Assembly: GCA_021018995.1 (NCBI GenBank)
Contig: CM037588.1
Coordinates: forward strand, 146,029,725-146,093,724
DNA from: Chloranthus sessilifolius
Lineage: Eukaryota > Streptophyta > Magnoliopsida > Chloranthales > Chloranthaceae
Length of the DNA: 64,000 nucleotides
Reading direction: 5' to 3'
How positions within the stretch are numbered: the first letter of the stretch is position 1; every line of letters begins with the position of its first letter. This document shows positions 42,769 through 53,432 of this stretch, one piece after another. The notes beneath the pieces are model-generated. The model made no database searches and was not told the origin of the DNA. It saw nothing but the letters and a program-made list of their open reading frames with translations. The position numbers were made by a program, and so were the translations under genes.

Positions 42769-43560
42769 TTATCGAAACTCATCTTCGTTGAAAGTAACCT
42801 CTCTTTCAACTATCACTTTGTGAGATTGTATATCCCACAAACAATAACCCTTGACTCCTTCACCATAGCCAATCAAGAAACACTTTTTAGATTTTGGATC
42901 CAACTTGGATCGTTCACTTCCCGGAAGTAATGCATACGTCGCACATCCAAACACCCTTAAGTGAGAGTAACTCTCGTGTCTTTCACACCAAACTCATCTA
43001 TAGTTTTTGAGTTCAATGCCACTAAAGGCAACCGCTTGACCAAGTAACATGTCGTGTTCAATGCCTTTGCCCAGAACCCATGACTTAAGCCAGAATGGTT
43101 CAAGATACACCGCACTTTTTCTAATAGTGTTTTGTTCATCCTCTCTGCTACACTATTTTGCTGAAGATTTTTAGGAACTGTTAAGTGTCTAGCAATCCCT
43201 TGATTTTTATAGTAAGCTTTGAACTCTTATGGCAAGTATTCCCCACCATTATCTGATCTGAGAATCTTCACCTTTCTGTCTGTCTGCTTTTCAATCATAC
43301 TCTGCCACTGCCTAAATTTTTGAAATATATCCGACTTATTTTTAATCAAATTCACCCAAAATTTTCTGGAGTAGTCATCTATAAATGACAAAGTAATTGG
43401 CTCTACCTACTGAAGTGACTTTAGCCTGTCCCCATACATCTGAATGTATATAATCAATCAGCTCCTTCAAAGTGTGTTTTCCAGTGGAGAAACTGACTTT
43501 CTTCTGCTTCCTGAAGATACAATCTTCACAAAAATTCAATTTACAAGTTTAAATTTCAGA
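42769..43560 (-). pseudogene. E5 Copia integrase remnant
   Basis: Pieces at 42957-43139 and 42769-42954, plus frameshifted sequence up to about 43500. The - strand reads KILRSDNGGEYL, then QNSVAERMNKTLLEKVRCIL (rve domain, with the second Asp and the Glu of the DDE triad visible) and the C-terminal FGCATYALLPGSERSKLDPK. Several stops are present. Confidence 0.85.
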
Positions 43561-43566
43561 AATCGC

Positions 43567-43830
43567 CTAATTCTTTATGAGCTCTGTCAGCCTACGTTCA
43601 CTCATGTGACCAAGCCTCTTATGCCACAAATCTGAGAGGTCCTTGAAATCTTTTATAGCCGCAACACCACTACCGCTGATTGTGTTGCCTATGAAAGTAT
43701 ATATATTCTCCATCTTTTCACCTTTCATCAAGGTCATAGCACCACGTACAACCTTTAGTTTATCAGATTCTAGGATGACTCGACATCCTATCTCATCCAA
43801 TGCCCCCAACGAGATCAGCATCATGTACAA
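43567..43830 (-). pseudogene. E5 GAG-pre-integrase domain remnant
   Basis: Ends with DLSDLWHKRLGHMSERRL, the conserved HxxLGH zinc-binding lead-in to Copia integrase. Upstream (43747-43900) an 81-bp tandem duplication breaks the frame. Confidence 0.85.
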
Positions 43831-43898
43831 CCTTTAGTTTACCGGATTCTAGGATGACTCGACATCATATCTCATCCAATGCCCCCAACGAGATCAAA
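43747..43898. repeat. 81-bp tandem duplication in E5 pol
   Basis: A segment with ACAACCTTTAGTTTA and CCAATGCCCCCAACGAGATCA is repeated head to tail with few differences. It lies in coding sequence and preserves frame (81 is a multiple of 3). Confidence 0.8.
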
Positions 43899-44116
43899 TT
43901 TTTCTTCAGATCAGGTACATGCTTAATCTCAGTAAGAGTGTGAGCACAGCCATCAAATATCTTGATTCTAATCGAACCGATACCCACTGCTTCACATACA
44001 CTGTCATTCCCCATCAAAATCGCCCCACCATTGGCTACCTTGTATTGGTCAAACTAATCCATGTACGGACACATATGATACGATGCCCCTGACGGTAATA
44101 GTATCTTTACCATAAA

Positions 44117-44619
44117 TTAATATGGTAACAAGGTACTCATAAGATGGTACAATGAGGTGAGTAAGAGAAGTGCGAGATCTTCTTCTTCAAGTTTCACCTC
44201 AATGTTCAATAGTTCCCTAACTATTTTATTAAACGAATTCAAATGATCATGAATATACGTACTAGCCTTCATACGAAGGGTGTAGAGTTGCTTCTTCATA
44301 AAGAATCTATTGGACAATGACTTTGTCATGTAAAGAGATTCCATCTTCTTCCACAGATCCACGATCGTCTTCTCGTAAAGAACATTATACAGAACTTCAT
44401 CGGACAAGCACAATCAGATAGTGCTTACGGCTCTCTTATCAATAGAGTTTCACTCTTTATTGGACATCTCTACCTTCTTCTTCATCTCCTTTCAAGTAAA
44501 GCTTCATCTATGCCTAGTTGGACAAGGAGATCTGTGACCTTGACTTGCCACAAAGCGAAGTTATTCTTCTCAGAAAATTTCTCCACCTCGAATCGTGCAT
44601 TCGAGACCTTCATCGTCAT
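44117..44619 (-). pseudogene. E5 Copia gag remnant
   Basis: Begins near 44619 with a typical Copia gag N-terminus (RFEVEKFSEKNNFALWQVK) and continues in another frame at 44117-44413 with LWKKMESLYMTKSLSNR, then the LYTLRMK and LLTSL landmarks of UBN2 gag. The zinc knuckle is not recognised. Confidence 0.85.
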
Positions 44620-44685
44620 GTAGCGTAAACCTCGCTTTAATACCACTTGCTAACTTTGATAACATATGTTAGCTTTGATACCACT

Positions 44686-45335
44686 TGTTGGAAATTCTAC
44701 CCATTATATCGAACTTGCTATCGCGATGAATGTGAAAAAATTAAGAAGATGTAGGCAAAAAATAATCACACGCGCAACACAAAAATTTATATGGTTAACC
44801 CAATCGAGGGCTACGTCCACGGGAGTATATGCACTATTTGATGAACATTTACAATGCACACACTCTCTTCTCTCTAGTGCAAATTCAATCAAGATCGAAC
44901 ACGATCTTACACAGCCAACATGTTATAAAAAACAAGGATGCAGTCCTTCAAATAACAGAGAAGAGATCTGCCGGAATATAATAACGATTCCGACACAAGA
45001 ACGGCTTCAATCGGATCTTCAATCCCCAAACTTTTCTTCAATACTTTTTCTCTCAAAGTATTCCCACAATTTTTCTCTCTTGAAAACTTTCTCAAAGCTC
45101 TCTCTGGATTCCTAGAGGAACTTTCTGTAAATAACTACCACAACTTTTGAAAACATGACTCACCAATCTTGTAAGATTTTCAAGTATTCAAAACACTTCT
45201 AAAACAAATCCAAAAGTCAAACCTACAAATCTGAATCTGCCCAACAGTCAATCGATTGACTTCCCAACCGCAATCGATTGATTTTTCAAACTCACTCGAT
45301 TGACACTTGCGGTTGGAATTAAACTTTATTCAAGA
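44686..45335 (-). repeat. E5 5' LTR
   Basis: Partner of 40260-40909. Three TCAATCGATTGA-type sites start at 45248, 45270 and 45292, again 22 bp apart. The outer end is mutated (TTATTCAAGA instead of TTATTTAACA). Confidence 0.82.
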
Positions 45336-46039
45336 CCCTACTATGCAAACTAAGTCACATCAATTCAAGCTCAAATTTTTGAGAATGCTCTTCTTTTTCC
45401 TAGAGGTTCGCGGACGTGATGGAGTGCATGATCTAAATGATCAGTAGCTAACCACCTTGGTAGGTACCCTCTTATCTTTAATGTTTAATCAGGTTTAGTA
45501 ACCCCTTTAAGCTCCTCCAAAATGAAGCAAAATCAGTCTAGCTGACTTGAGTCCAACATCGAGTATTCTTCAATCTCTGTGAGGAGATCAAAATGTTAGG
45601 AACAGATTAAGTTTACAGGATGAGATATATTCCAAACATTTTGAATATATGGGACCATCTCTAAGATGTTCAATGCCCAAAAAATTTATAGAAAATAACC
45701 AAAAACTCCACCCTTATTAATAATAGGAAAACAAAGCCAAAATTATCTCCAATGACCAACAACATTCTAGGGGTGGCAAGACTTACCCAAAAACAAAAAC
45801 AAGAAAAATAAATAAATAAAAGGCTTACTTGGGCTCCAGCCTAATGGCCTTTTTTAGGCCAGCCCAAATTTCATTATTTGCTTAAAAGGACAAGCCTAAA
45901 TCTGCCTAATATAGTTTTTGGGCCCACAGAACCGTGGCTGCCATTTGTGCGTCGGAAAGGAAACGAAGTTAAATGGGTGAGGGTAGGTCTGTCAATGGGA
46001 ACTGGGGTATCTTTATGATTCCATGGAGTAGAGATTCAA
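45336..46039. other. Intergenic segment right of E5
   Basis: No gene or repeat recognised. It includes an A-rich stretch with AATAAATAAATAAA near 45806 and a GGCC-rich inverted word near 45840-45865. Confidence 0.45.
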
Positions 46040-46320
46040 TGGTACACTGGTGGGCTTCTCCTCCATCAAGCTAAATATGCATTTGGCCTTCACCTCCTTG
46101 ACCTTCACGAGAAGAAAGACTCCCGGCCTGTCTTCACTCTTATGGTCACTAATTGCGGTCTCCCCCAAATTGGGATGAACCTTTTCACCATCCTCAGTTC
46201 TATCGTAGCATTGTCGGTGGCTTGCAATATCTGACCTTCACGAGACCTAATATTTCCTACAGTGTCAATTATGTTCATCAGTTTATGAATGATCCTACAC
46301 TCATTCACTTTCAACTACAC
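46040..46320 (+). pseudogene. Copia reverse transcriptase scrap
   Basis: In shifted frames the + strand reads GLLLHQAKYAFGL and, at about 46209-46317, VGGLQYLTFTRPNISYSVN followed by FMNDPTLIHF. These match the Copia RT C-terminal segment around QYLTxTRPDIS. It is isolated, short and on the opposite strand from E5, so it comes from another insertion. Confidence 0.6.
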
Positions 46321-46822
46321 TGTCAATTATAAGTTTAAATGGATAGATAGGCCATTAATTGGCTATAATCGCACTCTTAATCTCGTTTTCTATATTTAAT
46401 ATTTATCTTGGATAAGGCCATTATGGCCAACTGTCAATATCTCCCATTTGGCCATGATGGCCGAATGCACTATCAAATCAGATCGTATATGACAAAACAG
46501 ACTTCTCGTTTTAAGTTTTTTCATATTTTACGTATCCACTAACAATTATTGCATTTCTACTTAGGGTTGGCTTAAAAGTTGTGTACTTGGTGGCATTAAA
46601 ATGTATGGTTGTAATGCTAGGAAGGTAAAGAAATACAAGTATTGAAAAAGCTGTTACGAAGTGAACAAAAGTTACATAATATGAATGAATTGGCATTGTA
46701 GGAGCAAGCATAGCAGAAAAAGAAGCCTTAGAACAATTGATGGGGGACGAGGCAGAAGTTGATTGGTTGATATCTAGAATTCCGCCAAGCATTCGAACTT
46801 GATATGTCCAAGTTCCTTGTTA

Positions 46823-46917
46823 TAATATTTTGATCGTCAAAGTTATAATTTCATTAAGAAACAAAATTACAACAAAGATTGATCGAGCGAGACGCTCGAA
46901 GAAGGAAGAAAAAAACG
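46823..46917 (-). mobile_element. LINE 3'-tail-like insert
   Basis: Flanked by the 13-bp direct repeat AAGTTCCTTGTTA (46810-46822 and 46918-46930). On the - strand its end reads AATGAAATTATAACTTTGAC and GATCAAAAT, reminiscent of plant L1 tails. The direct repeat is certain; the LINE assignment is tentative. Copy B has the same insert near 49825-49920. Confidence 0.5.
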
Positions 46918-46961
46918 AAGTTCCTTGTTAATTGCTATAATTGCAAGTTACAATATTACAA

Positions 46962-47370
46962 AGAGTACCTTTAAATTCACCCACGGAATCTTTGAGTTCA
47001 CCCATGCTGAAACGCATTGACTGCGTTGAATCAGACAATAGAGATCGTTTATCCTCCTAATCTTTTAGACGATGGATCTTGAGATCATAGGCGTACCATC
47101 AGACGGTCAACATTTTATTTCCCATGGCACACATCTCACAAAAGTGACCTTAACATCACACGCACGCTTAAAATTGACTTTAAGGTCACTTTTTTGGGTG
47201 TGTACCACATGAAATTAAAAACTGACTGTCTAATGGTACGCCCATGATCTCAAGATCCATCATGTGAACGATTGGGAAAATAAACAATCTCCATCATCTG
47301 ATTTAATGCATTCAATGTGTTTCGGCGTGGGTGAACTCAAAGATTTGTTGGGTGGATTTAAAGGTACTCT
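46962..47370. mobile_element. Foldback MITE, copy A
   Basis: A 409-bp element whose two halves are imperfect inverted repeats along nearly the whole length (AGAGTACCTTTAAATTCACCC at the left; the complement at the right). It is flanked by ATTACAA at 46955-46961 and 47371-47377. It has no coding capacity and would form a long hairpin, a possible source of 24-nt siRNA. The superfamily is not certain; a 7-8-bp duplication would suit hAT. Confidence 0.85.
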
Positions 47371-47479
47371 ATTACAAATCCCAGAAGGCAAAAGACTACA
47401 AAGTCCAAAAGAGGCACATGTATGTTAAACAACTATCATCATGGAATTACAGGATGATTATTTTAAATTTGGCTAAAAG

Positions 47480-47650
47480 AGGTCGGACCTTCGTTCGATG
47501 GCAAGTGTTGTCAGCCCAAAGCAATATTTCACAGGTTCCAATCCAGGAATCAACCTCTCCAAAATGGGGGTAAGCCTGCCTACCATCTACCTCTCCCAAA
47601 CCCTACTGAAACTGGAACCCCTGTGCACTAGGTACAACTTTTTTTAATTC
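47480..47650 (+). mobile_element. Au-like SINE, copy A
   Basis: A tRNA-derived SINE with box A-like TGGCAAGTGTTG at 47499-47510 and a perfect RNA polymerase III box B, GGTTCCAATCC, at 47534-47544. The body, AAAATGGGGGTAAGCCTGCC, and the tail, ending in GTGCACTAGGTACAAC then a T run, fit the plant Au SINE pattern. A reading frame over it is incidental. Confidence 0.75.
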
Positions 47651-48170
47651 TAAATATGGCTAAAGGTACGACTTTTTTATATCCTAAATATGGCTAAAGG
47701 ATGATATTCTAAATCAGATCTTTTCAACCATTAACTCAGCTAATAAATTATTGATGATGAGGTAGATTGTGATGAAAAAATAGACCTGCTTATCAACTTA
47801 TAAAATTCAGCTGCAAGTTTGTACCACTTTCTCCGAGGTTAACACCCCATTTGGCAATGCTTTTCAGGGCCCTGGAATCACTTATGGGCCATGAAAAAGT
47901 GATTCCAAATTTATAACAAGTGTTTGGTAACAACTTGCTTAATGCCGAAATGCTTCCCGAAAAAGCTAAAAGAAGCTTCAAATTGGGCGAGAATCTGGAA
48001 GTTGCTCAGACCTGCTAACAGATTCTCACTTTTGCTAGAATCAGAGGGCATGAGCAACACATGGCCTAAATGTGTCAGTATTTTTAGTGATAAATTGTGT
48101 ATCCATTAGTGTTAACTAGTTCCAAAATTCAATCATTGAGTAAAACTTTTGGACCAAATGATTCTTGAAA

Positions 48171-48851
48171 TTTTCGGGTAATCAATGATATAACTAGCGA
48201 GAAAATAATTTACACAATATAAAGATGCAATCACAACCACAAATTGAACACAGACAATTTTAACATGGAAAACCCTTTCACAGATAAAAATCACGAGATC
48301 TATCTCAGATCCAAAACAAACAATTCACTATGAAAAATAAATTCTTACAGTGCTTATGAATGAAATGCTCTATCACTCATCTCACCAACAACGATCGCAT
48401 CACACGATCGTCCCTTTCACAGTGTAACGTTATCACCTTCAATTGTCATCTCTCACGATAGTCCACTCAATTCAAGCGAGCCAATAACAAACTTGAAACA
48501 AACAAATTTAACCTCAAATCACAAAGGTAAAATTTTCTTTCAGATTTAGATCAATTCAGAACAATAATAAATTATATCAAGGAGAAGGAAAACAGGAAAT
48601 TCTCAAAAGCGTGATAATTTTTCTCAGAAATTCAATATTCCCGATACTCTAACTTCCCTTTAATAATCGTCGGCGCACGGATGTCTGTAACCACGGATAT
48701 CCGTGAATCACTCATTGATGTCCGTATCCACGGATGCCCGTGAGTTCAGTCACGAACTTCCGTTCAATCGATAGACTAAATGTACTTGACATTCTAACAC
48801 TTGTTAGGAGCAGTTCTAGGTTTGATCATGATTATGATAAAATAACTAACA
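48171..48851 (-). repeat. E1-family 3' LTR
   Basis: Contains ACGGACGTCCGT variants starting at 48677, 48693, 48714, 48730 and 48752 (spacings 16, 21, 16, 22), the same alternation as in the other LTRs of the family. It is inverted relative to the LTRs at 51182 and 52124. Confidence 0.8.
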
Positions 48852-49430
48852 ATCTCCTCTTTTGTCACAATCATAACAACTTAAATTATAAGGACTCAAA
48901 AAATAAAAATTACATCAAATTAGCTTTCATCTAAGTCCTATACATCAATCTAGTATGCAATAAAAAAATTACAACTCTATTGCTCCCCCTAACTAATTTG
49001 CTAAGTATAATCAAATAATATAAAGACTAGCTTTTTATTGTATGATGTGCATTGGCACATTTACCACATTTACCTGTTACCTGAAACAATAGAGTAGAGG
49101 ATCAAGTGTGGCAAGGAATATGTATAAACATAAAAAATCATACCAATGCTTAGATTGGAAACAAATGAGAATAAAAAGCATAGTAATTTTCTCCCCCTTT
49201 TGTCATAATGAGACAAAGAATATAATGAATCTGTGTAAAGAGACATTTGAAACTATTCAAAGAACGCAAAACACGTAAGGACATCTGTTGCGGAACCACG
49301 GACGTCCGTGAAGAACGGTTATCAGACATTAATGATGTTGACCCACGTTTGAGGCAGTCGAACCTCCAAGACCACGTTCGTCCGTGATATTATATGCGCA
49401 TTAAACCAGAGGGGATGACAAACTGTGGAC
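48171..49430 (-). mobile_element. Truncated E1-family element between copies A and B
   Basis: On the - strand the 3' LTR starts TGTTAGTTATTTTATCAT at 48851 and ends near 48171. It is preceded by a purine tract (GACAAAAGAGGAGATT, 48852-48866) and by the AGTTAGGGGGAGCAA segment. The interior carries a motif cluster at 49277-49385. The accessory ORF present in E1 is deleted, and the 5' LTR is absent: the interior stops abruptly at copy B (49431). Confidence 0.8.
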
Positions 49431-49966
49431 GTCAATATCTCCCACTTAGCCATGATGGCCTAATGCACTATCAAATCATATCGTATATGAAAAAACAGAC
49501 TTCTACTTTTACGTTTTTTCAAATTTTAGGTATCCACTAACAATGATTGCATTTCTACTTAGGGTTGGCTTAAAATTTGTGTAATTGGTGGCATTAAAAT
49601 GTATAGAAGTAATGCTAGGAAGGTAAAGAAATACAAGTGTTGAAAAAACTGTTACAAGTGATCAAGAGTTACATTATAATATGAATGAATTGGCACTGTA
49701 GGAGCAAGCATAGAAGAAAAAGAAGCCTTAGAACAATTGATGGGGGACAAGAGGCAGAAGTTGATTGGCTGATATCTAGAATTCCACCAAGTATTCGAAC
49801 TTGATATGTCTAAGTTCCTTGTTATAATAGTTTGATCGTCAAAGTTATAATTTCATTAAGAAATAAAATTACAACAAATATCGATCAAGCGAGAGACTCA
49901 AAGAAGAAGGAAAAAAAAAACAAAGTTCCTTGTTAATTGCTATAATTGCCAATTGCAATATTACAA

Positions 49967-50375
49967 AGAGTACCTTTAATTCCACCCACGGAATCTTTGT
50001 GTTCACCCACACTTAAACACATTGACTACGTTGAATCAGACAATGGAGATCGTTTATCTTGCTAATCTTTTAGACGATGGATCTTGAGATCATAGGTGTA
50101 CCATCAGACGGTCAGTGTTTTATTTCCCATGGCACACATCTCACAAAAGTGACCTTAACATCACATGTATGCTTTAAATTGACTTTAAGGTCACTTTTTT
50201 GGGTGTGTACCACATGAAATTAAAAACCGACCGTCTGATGGTACCCTGATGATCTCAAGATCCATCATGTGAAAGATTGAGAGAATAAACAATCTCCACC
50301 ATCTAATTTAATGCATTCAATGTGTTTCGGCATGGGTGAACTCAAAGATTTGGAGGGTGGATTTAAAGGTACTCT
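49967..50375. mobile_element. Foldback MITE, copy B
   Basis: The same element as at 46962-47370, flanked by ATTACAA at 49960-49966 and 50376-50382. Differences from copy A are scattered substitutions. Confidence 0.85.
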
Positions 50376-50484
50376 ATTACAAATCACAAAAGGCAAAAGA
50401 CTACAAACTCCAAAAGAGGCACCTGTATGTTAAACAACTATCATCATGGAATAACATGATGATTATTCTAAATTTGGCTAAAAG

Positions 50485-50655
50485 AGGCCGAACCATGGTT
50501 CGATGGCAAGTGTTGTCTGCCCTAAGCAATAGGTTGTGGGTTCCAATCCAAGAATCAACCTCTCCAAAATGGGGGCAAGCCTGCCTACCATCTACCTCAC
50601 CTAGACCCTGTTGAAACCGGAACCCTTGTGCATTGTGTACGACCTTTTTTTTTCT
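50485..50655 (+). mobile_element. Au-like SINE, copy B
   Basis: Box A-like TGGCAAGTGTTG at 50504-50515 and box B GGTTCCAATCC at 50539-50549. The tail ends in a T run after GTGTACGACC. It arose by duplication of copy A or the reverse, not by a second insertion. Confidence 0.75.
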
Positions 50656-51181
50656 TCTAAATATGGCTAAAGGATGATATTCTAAATCATGTCTTCTCAG
50701 CCATTAACTCAGCTAATAAATTATTGATGATGAGGAAGGTTTTGATGAAAAACAGACCTGCTTATCAACTTATAAACTTTAGTTGCAATTCTATGCCACT
50801 TTCTTTGAGGTTAACACCCCATTAGGCAATGCTTTTCAGGGCCCTAGAATCACTTATAGGACATGAAAGAGTGATTCCGAATTTATAATAGGTGTTTGGT
50901 AACAACCTGTTTAGTCCCCAAATGATTCCTAGAAAAGCTAAAAGAAGCTTCAAACTGGGCAAGAATCTGGAAGTTGCTCTGACCTGCTTAGAGATTCTCA
51001 CTATTACTAGAATCAAAGGGCAGGAGCAACACAGGGCCTAAATGTGTCAGCATTTTTAGTGATAAATTGTGTATCCATTAGTGTTAACTAGTTCCAAAAT
51101 TCAATCATTGAGTAAAACTTTTGGACCAAATGATTGTGCTTCTTAGAAATTTGAAAATCTCTCTCTCTCTCTTATGAAAAT

Positions 51182-51820
51182 TGTTAGATATTTTGTCATA
51201 ATCATGATCAAACCTAGAAGTGCTCCAAAGTGTCAAGTAGTTTCAGTGGTTCGGATGGATGGATGTCCATGACTATACTCACTGACATCTGTGATCACGG
51301 ACATTCGTAAGTGATTCACGGACTTCCGTGTTTCGGCGGTTCCAACGGTTATGTTATTCACAGACATCTGTGAGTAATTCACGGACGTCCGTGTTTCGAA
51401 GGTTAAAAGGGAAATTTGTGATTCAGAAAAATAAGATTTTTGGGTGAAAGATCTTCACGTTAAAAATTCTCTTCAGAGTTTCCCATTTGCCTCTATGATC
51501 TCGCTTATTTCAAATTTATTATTAGCTCGTGTGAAATGAGTGGACCATCGTAAAAGAGGACAGTTGAAGGCGATAGCATTGTCACTATGAAAGGGATGAT
51601 CATGAGACGCGATTATTATTGGTGAAGAAGAGTGATAGGGAATTTCATTTTCATTCTTAAAGCACTGTAATAATTTATTTTTCATAGTGGATTGTTTGTC
51701 TTGGATCTGAGATAGATCTCGTAGTTTTTACCTGTGAAAGGTTTTTTCATATTAAAATTGTCTTTATTTATTTTGTGGTTGTATTTGTATATTTTGTCTA
51801 GTTATATCATCTATTTTTTC
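51182..51820 (+). repeat. E6 5' LTR
   Basis: Starts TGTTAGATATTTTGTCATAA. Motif starts are 51259, 51281, 51297, 51318, 51360 and 51381 (spacings 22, 16, 21, 42, 21). Confidence 0.88.
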
Positions 51821-51831
51821 AAAACTTTAAT

Positions 51832-51847
51832 TGGTATCAGAGCCAGG
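51832..51847 (+). other. E6 primer-binding site
   Basis: TGGTATCAGAGCCAGG, complementary to the 3' end of initiator tRNA-Met, 11 bp after the LTR. It places the E1/E6 family with Copia-type elements. Confidence 0.92.
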
Positions 51848-52123
51848 ACACTCTGTTTGATTTTCACGAATAGAGTGTAATGGCCAACTCGGGGAGTCAT
51901 AATCTTCTTAGAGAAGTTGCATCTACAACTAGATTTTTTTTTCGATGGTTCTACTTGATCTGATCTTACTTGGCAAATCAGTTAGGGGGAGCAATAAAGT
52001 TATAATTTTTTCATTTTATACTAGATTGATGTATAGAACTTAGATGAGAGTTAATTTGATATATTTTTTTTAATCAAGTCCTTATAATCTAGGTATTATC
52101 ATGATTGTGACAAAGGGGGGGAT

Positions 52124-52740
52124 TGTTAGATATTTTATCATAATCATGATCAAATCTAGAAGTACTCCAAAATGCCAAGTAGTTTCAATGGTTCGGATGG
52201 ACGGACATCCGTGACTAGACTCACGAACATCAATGAGTGATTCACGGGCGTCTGTGTTCCGACAATTCCGACGGTTATGTTATTCACAAATATCTGTGAG
52301 TGATTCACGGACGTCCGTGTTTCGAAGGTCAAAAGGGAAATTTGTGATTCGAAAAAATAAGGTTTTTTGGGAAAAGATCTTCACGTTAAAAATTCTCTTC
52401 AAAGTTTCCCATTTGCCTCTGTGATCTTGCTTTTTTCAAATTTGTTATTGGCTCGTATGAAATGAGTGGACCATCGTAAGAGACGACAGTTAAAGGCGAT
52501 AACATTGTCACTATGAAAGAGATGATCATGAGACGCCATCATTGTTGGTGAAGAAGACTGATAGGGCATTTCATTCTTAAAGTGATGTAATAATTTACTT
52601 TTCATAGTGGATTGTTTGCCTTGGATCTGAGATAGATCCCATGGTTTTCACCTGTGAAAGGATTTTCCACGTAAAAATCGTCTGTGTTTATTTTGTAGTT
52701 GTGTTTGTATATTTTCTCTAATTATATCGTCAATTTCCTC
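52124..52740 (+). repeat. E6 3' LTR
   Basis: Collinear with 51182-51820. Motif starts are 52201, 52223, 52244, 52286 and 52307 (spacings 22, 21, 42, 21). The change from the 22-16-21 spacing to 22-21 at this place involves loss of one site, while the remaining sites are again about 21 bp apart. Confidence 0.88.
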
Positions 52741-52745
52741 AAAAT

Positions 52746-53432
52746 TTCAAAGATTATTATGCTTCTCTAGATGTTTGAAATTAGATGAGTTGTAAGCCAA
52801 TGGATGGATAATGATTAAAAAATTTCCTATCGGAACTTTTGTATCATTGGCATTGGCCCTCCATTCAACATTACCTTTGATGCATTATTTGATCAAACTC
52901 ACCTTTCAGTCTTACAGCTTTCTATTGAACATAGAATTAAGAATTAAAAAGAACCAAAGTGTATTATTCTTTCCATCCAATTTGACATATACAACTTTGT
53001 ATTTTTCTCAAGTCAGTACAAAATTTTAACAAGAACTAATTCTAGTTTCAAATAGAAGACATGTAACAATTAGAAAGAAAAAAAAATAAAAAGTAAAAGG
53101 AACAAATTAGGGATTGAAATAGATACGGAAACTGTTCAAAACCTACATTAAACATCATGTGAAAACCATAGAGCTACTAAAAAGGGGCCAATCATGGTTC
53201 TAATTTAGAATCTTGATGAAGATTTCACTCGAATATGAGCTACGCTCCATAAAAGAAAATTTCTTGGTGCCTTTAATAATTTGAGAATGGCCTATAAATA
53301 CTAACTTGAAGAACATTTGTAAGAGCTGCATCTTCCTAATTCAAGATAAATTAGACTACTCGAAATAGTCCCAAGCTACTTTTTGCAGTTACCCAATACA
53401 AGTACCATTTCACATAAGAATCTTGTCTTACT
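52746..53432. other. Intergenic segment right of E6
   Basis: AT-rich with no supportable gene. The small frame 52811-53029 has no domain or conserved motif. Confidence 0.5.

Larger units (their letters stand above)
40260..45335 (-). mobile_element. E5: Copia LTR retrotransposon, full layout, decayed
   Basis: LTRs at 40260-40909 and 44686-45335 enclose gag, GAG-pre-integrase, integrase, RT and RNase H in Copia order on the - strand. A purine tract (TTGGTGGAGAT) adjoins the left LTR and a primer-like TGGTATCAAAGC the right one. Every gene is broken by stops or frameshifts. No matching target duplication was found, and the left flank carries primer-site-like sequence, hinting at recombination. 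Confidence 0.88.
46433..48170. repeat. Duplicated segment, copy A
   Basis: A 1.74-kb segment alignable end to end with 49431-51160. It begins GTCAATATCTCCCA and ends near TTGGACCAAATGATT. Inside, in order, are a LINE-tail-like insert (46823-46917), a foldback MITE (46962-47370), an Au-like SINE (about 47480-47650) and a further repeat at 47830-48060. The same insertions at the same places in both copies show that the duplication is later than those insertions. Confidence 0.88.
49431..51160. repeat. Duplicated segment, copy B
   Basis: Partner of copy A in the same orientation and with the same internal insertions. Its right end runs some 50 bp past the A/B similarity, through a CT microsatellite (51161-51172), into the AAAAT that borders the E6 LTR. 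Confidence 0.88.
51182..52740 (+). mobile_element. E6: compact internally deleted Copia-type element
   Basis: Two LTRs (51182-51820 and 52124-52740) enclose only about 300 bp. The interior has a perfect primer site, TGGTATCAGAGCCAGG (51832-51847). A gag start follows (ATGGCCAACTCGGGGAGTCA at 51880-51899), but the frame soon dissolves. Next is the AGTTAGGGGGAGCAA segment and a tract ACAAAGGGGGGGAT before the 3' LTR. AAAAT at 51177-51181 and 52741-52745 is the target duplication. It is therefore a complete but non-coding insertion that depends on a partner, comparable to TRIM-type elements though with longer LTRs. Confidence 0.88.

Noticed and set aside
47331..47573. Conserved small ORF pair 47331-47573 and 50336-50614
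   Set aside because: The similarity comes from the duplicated segment, and the frame runs through the foldback MITE end and a SINE.
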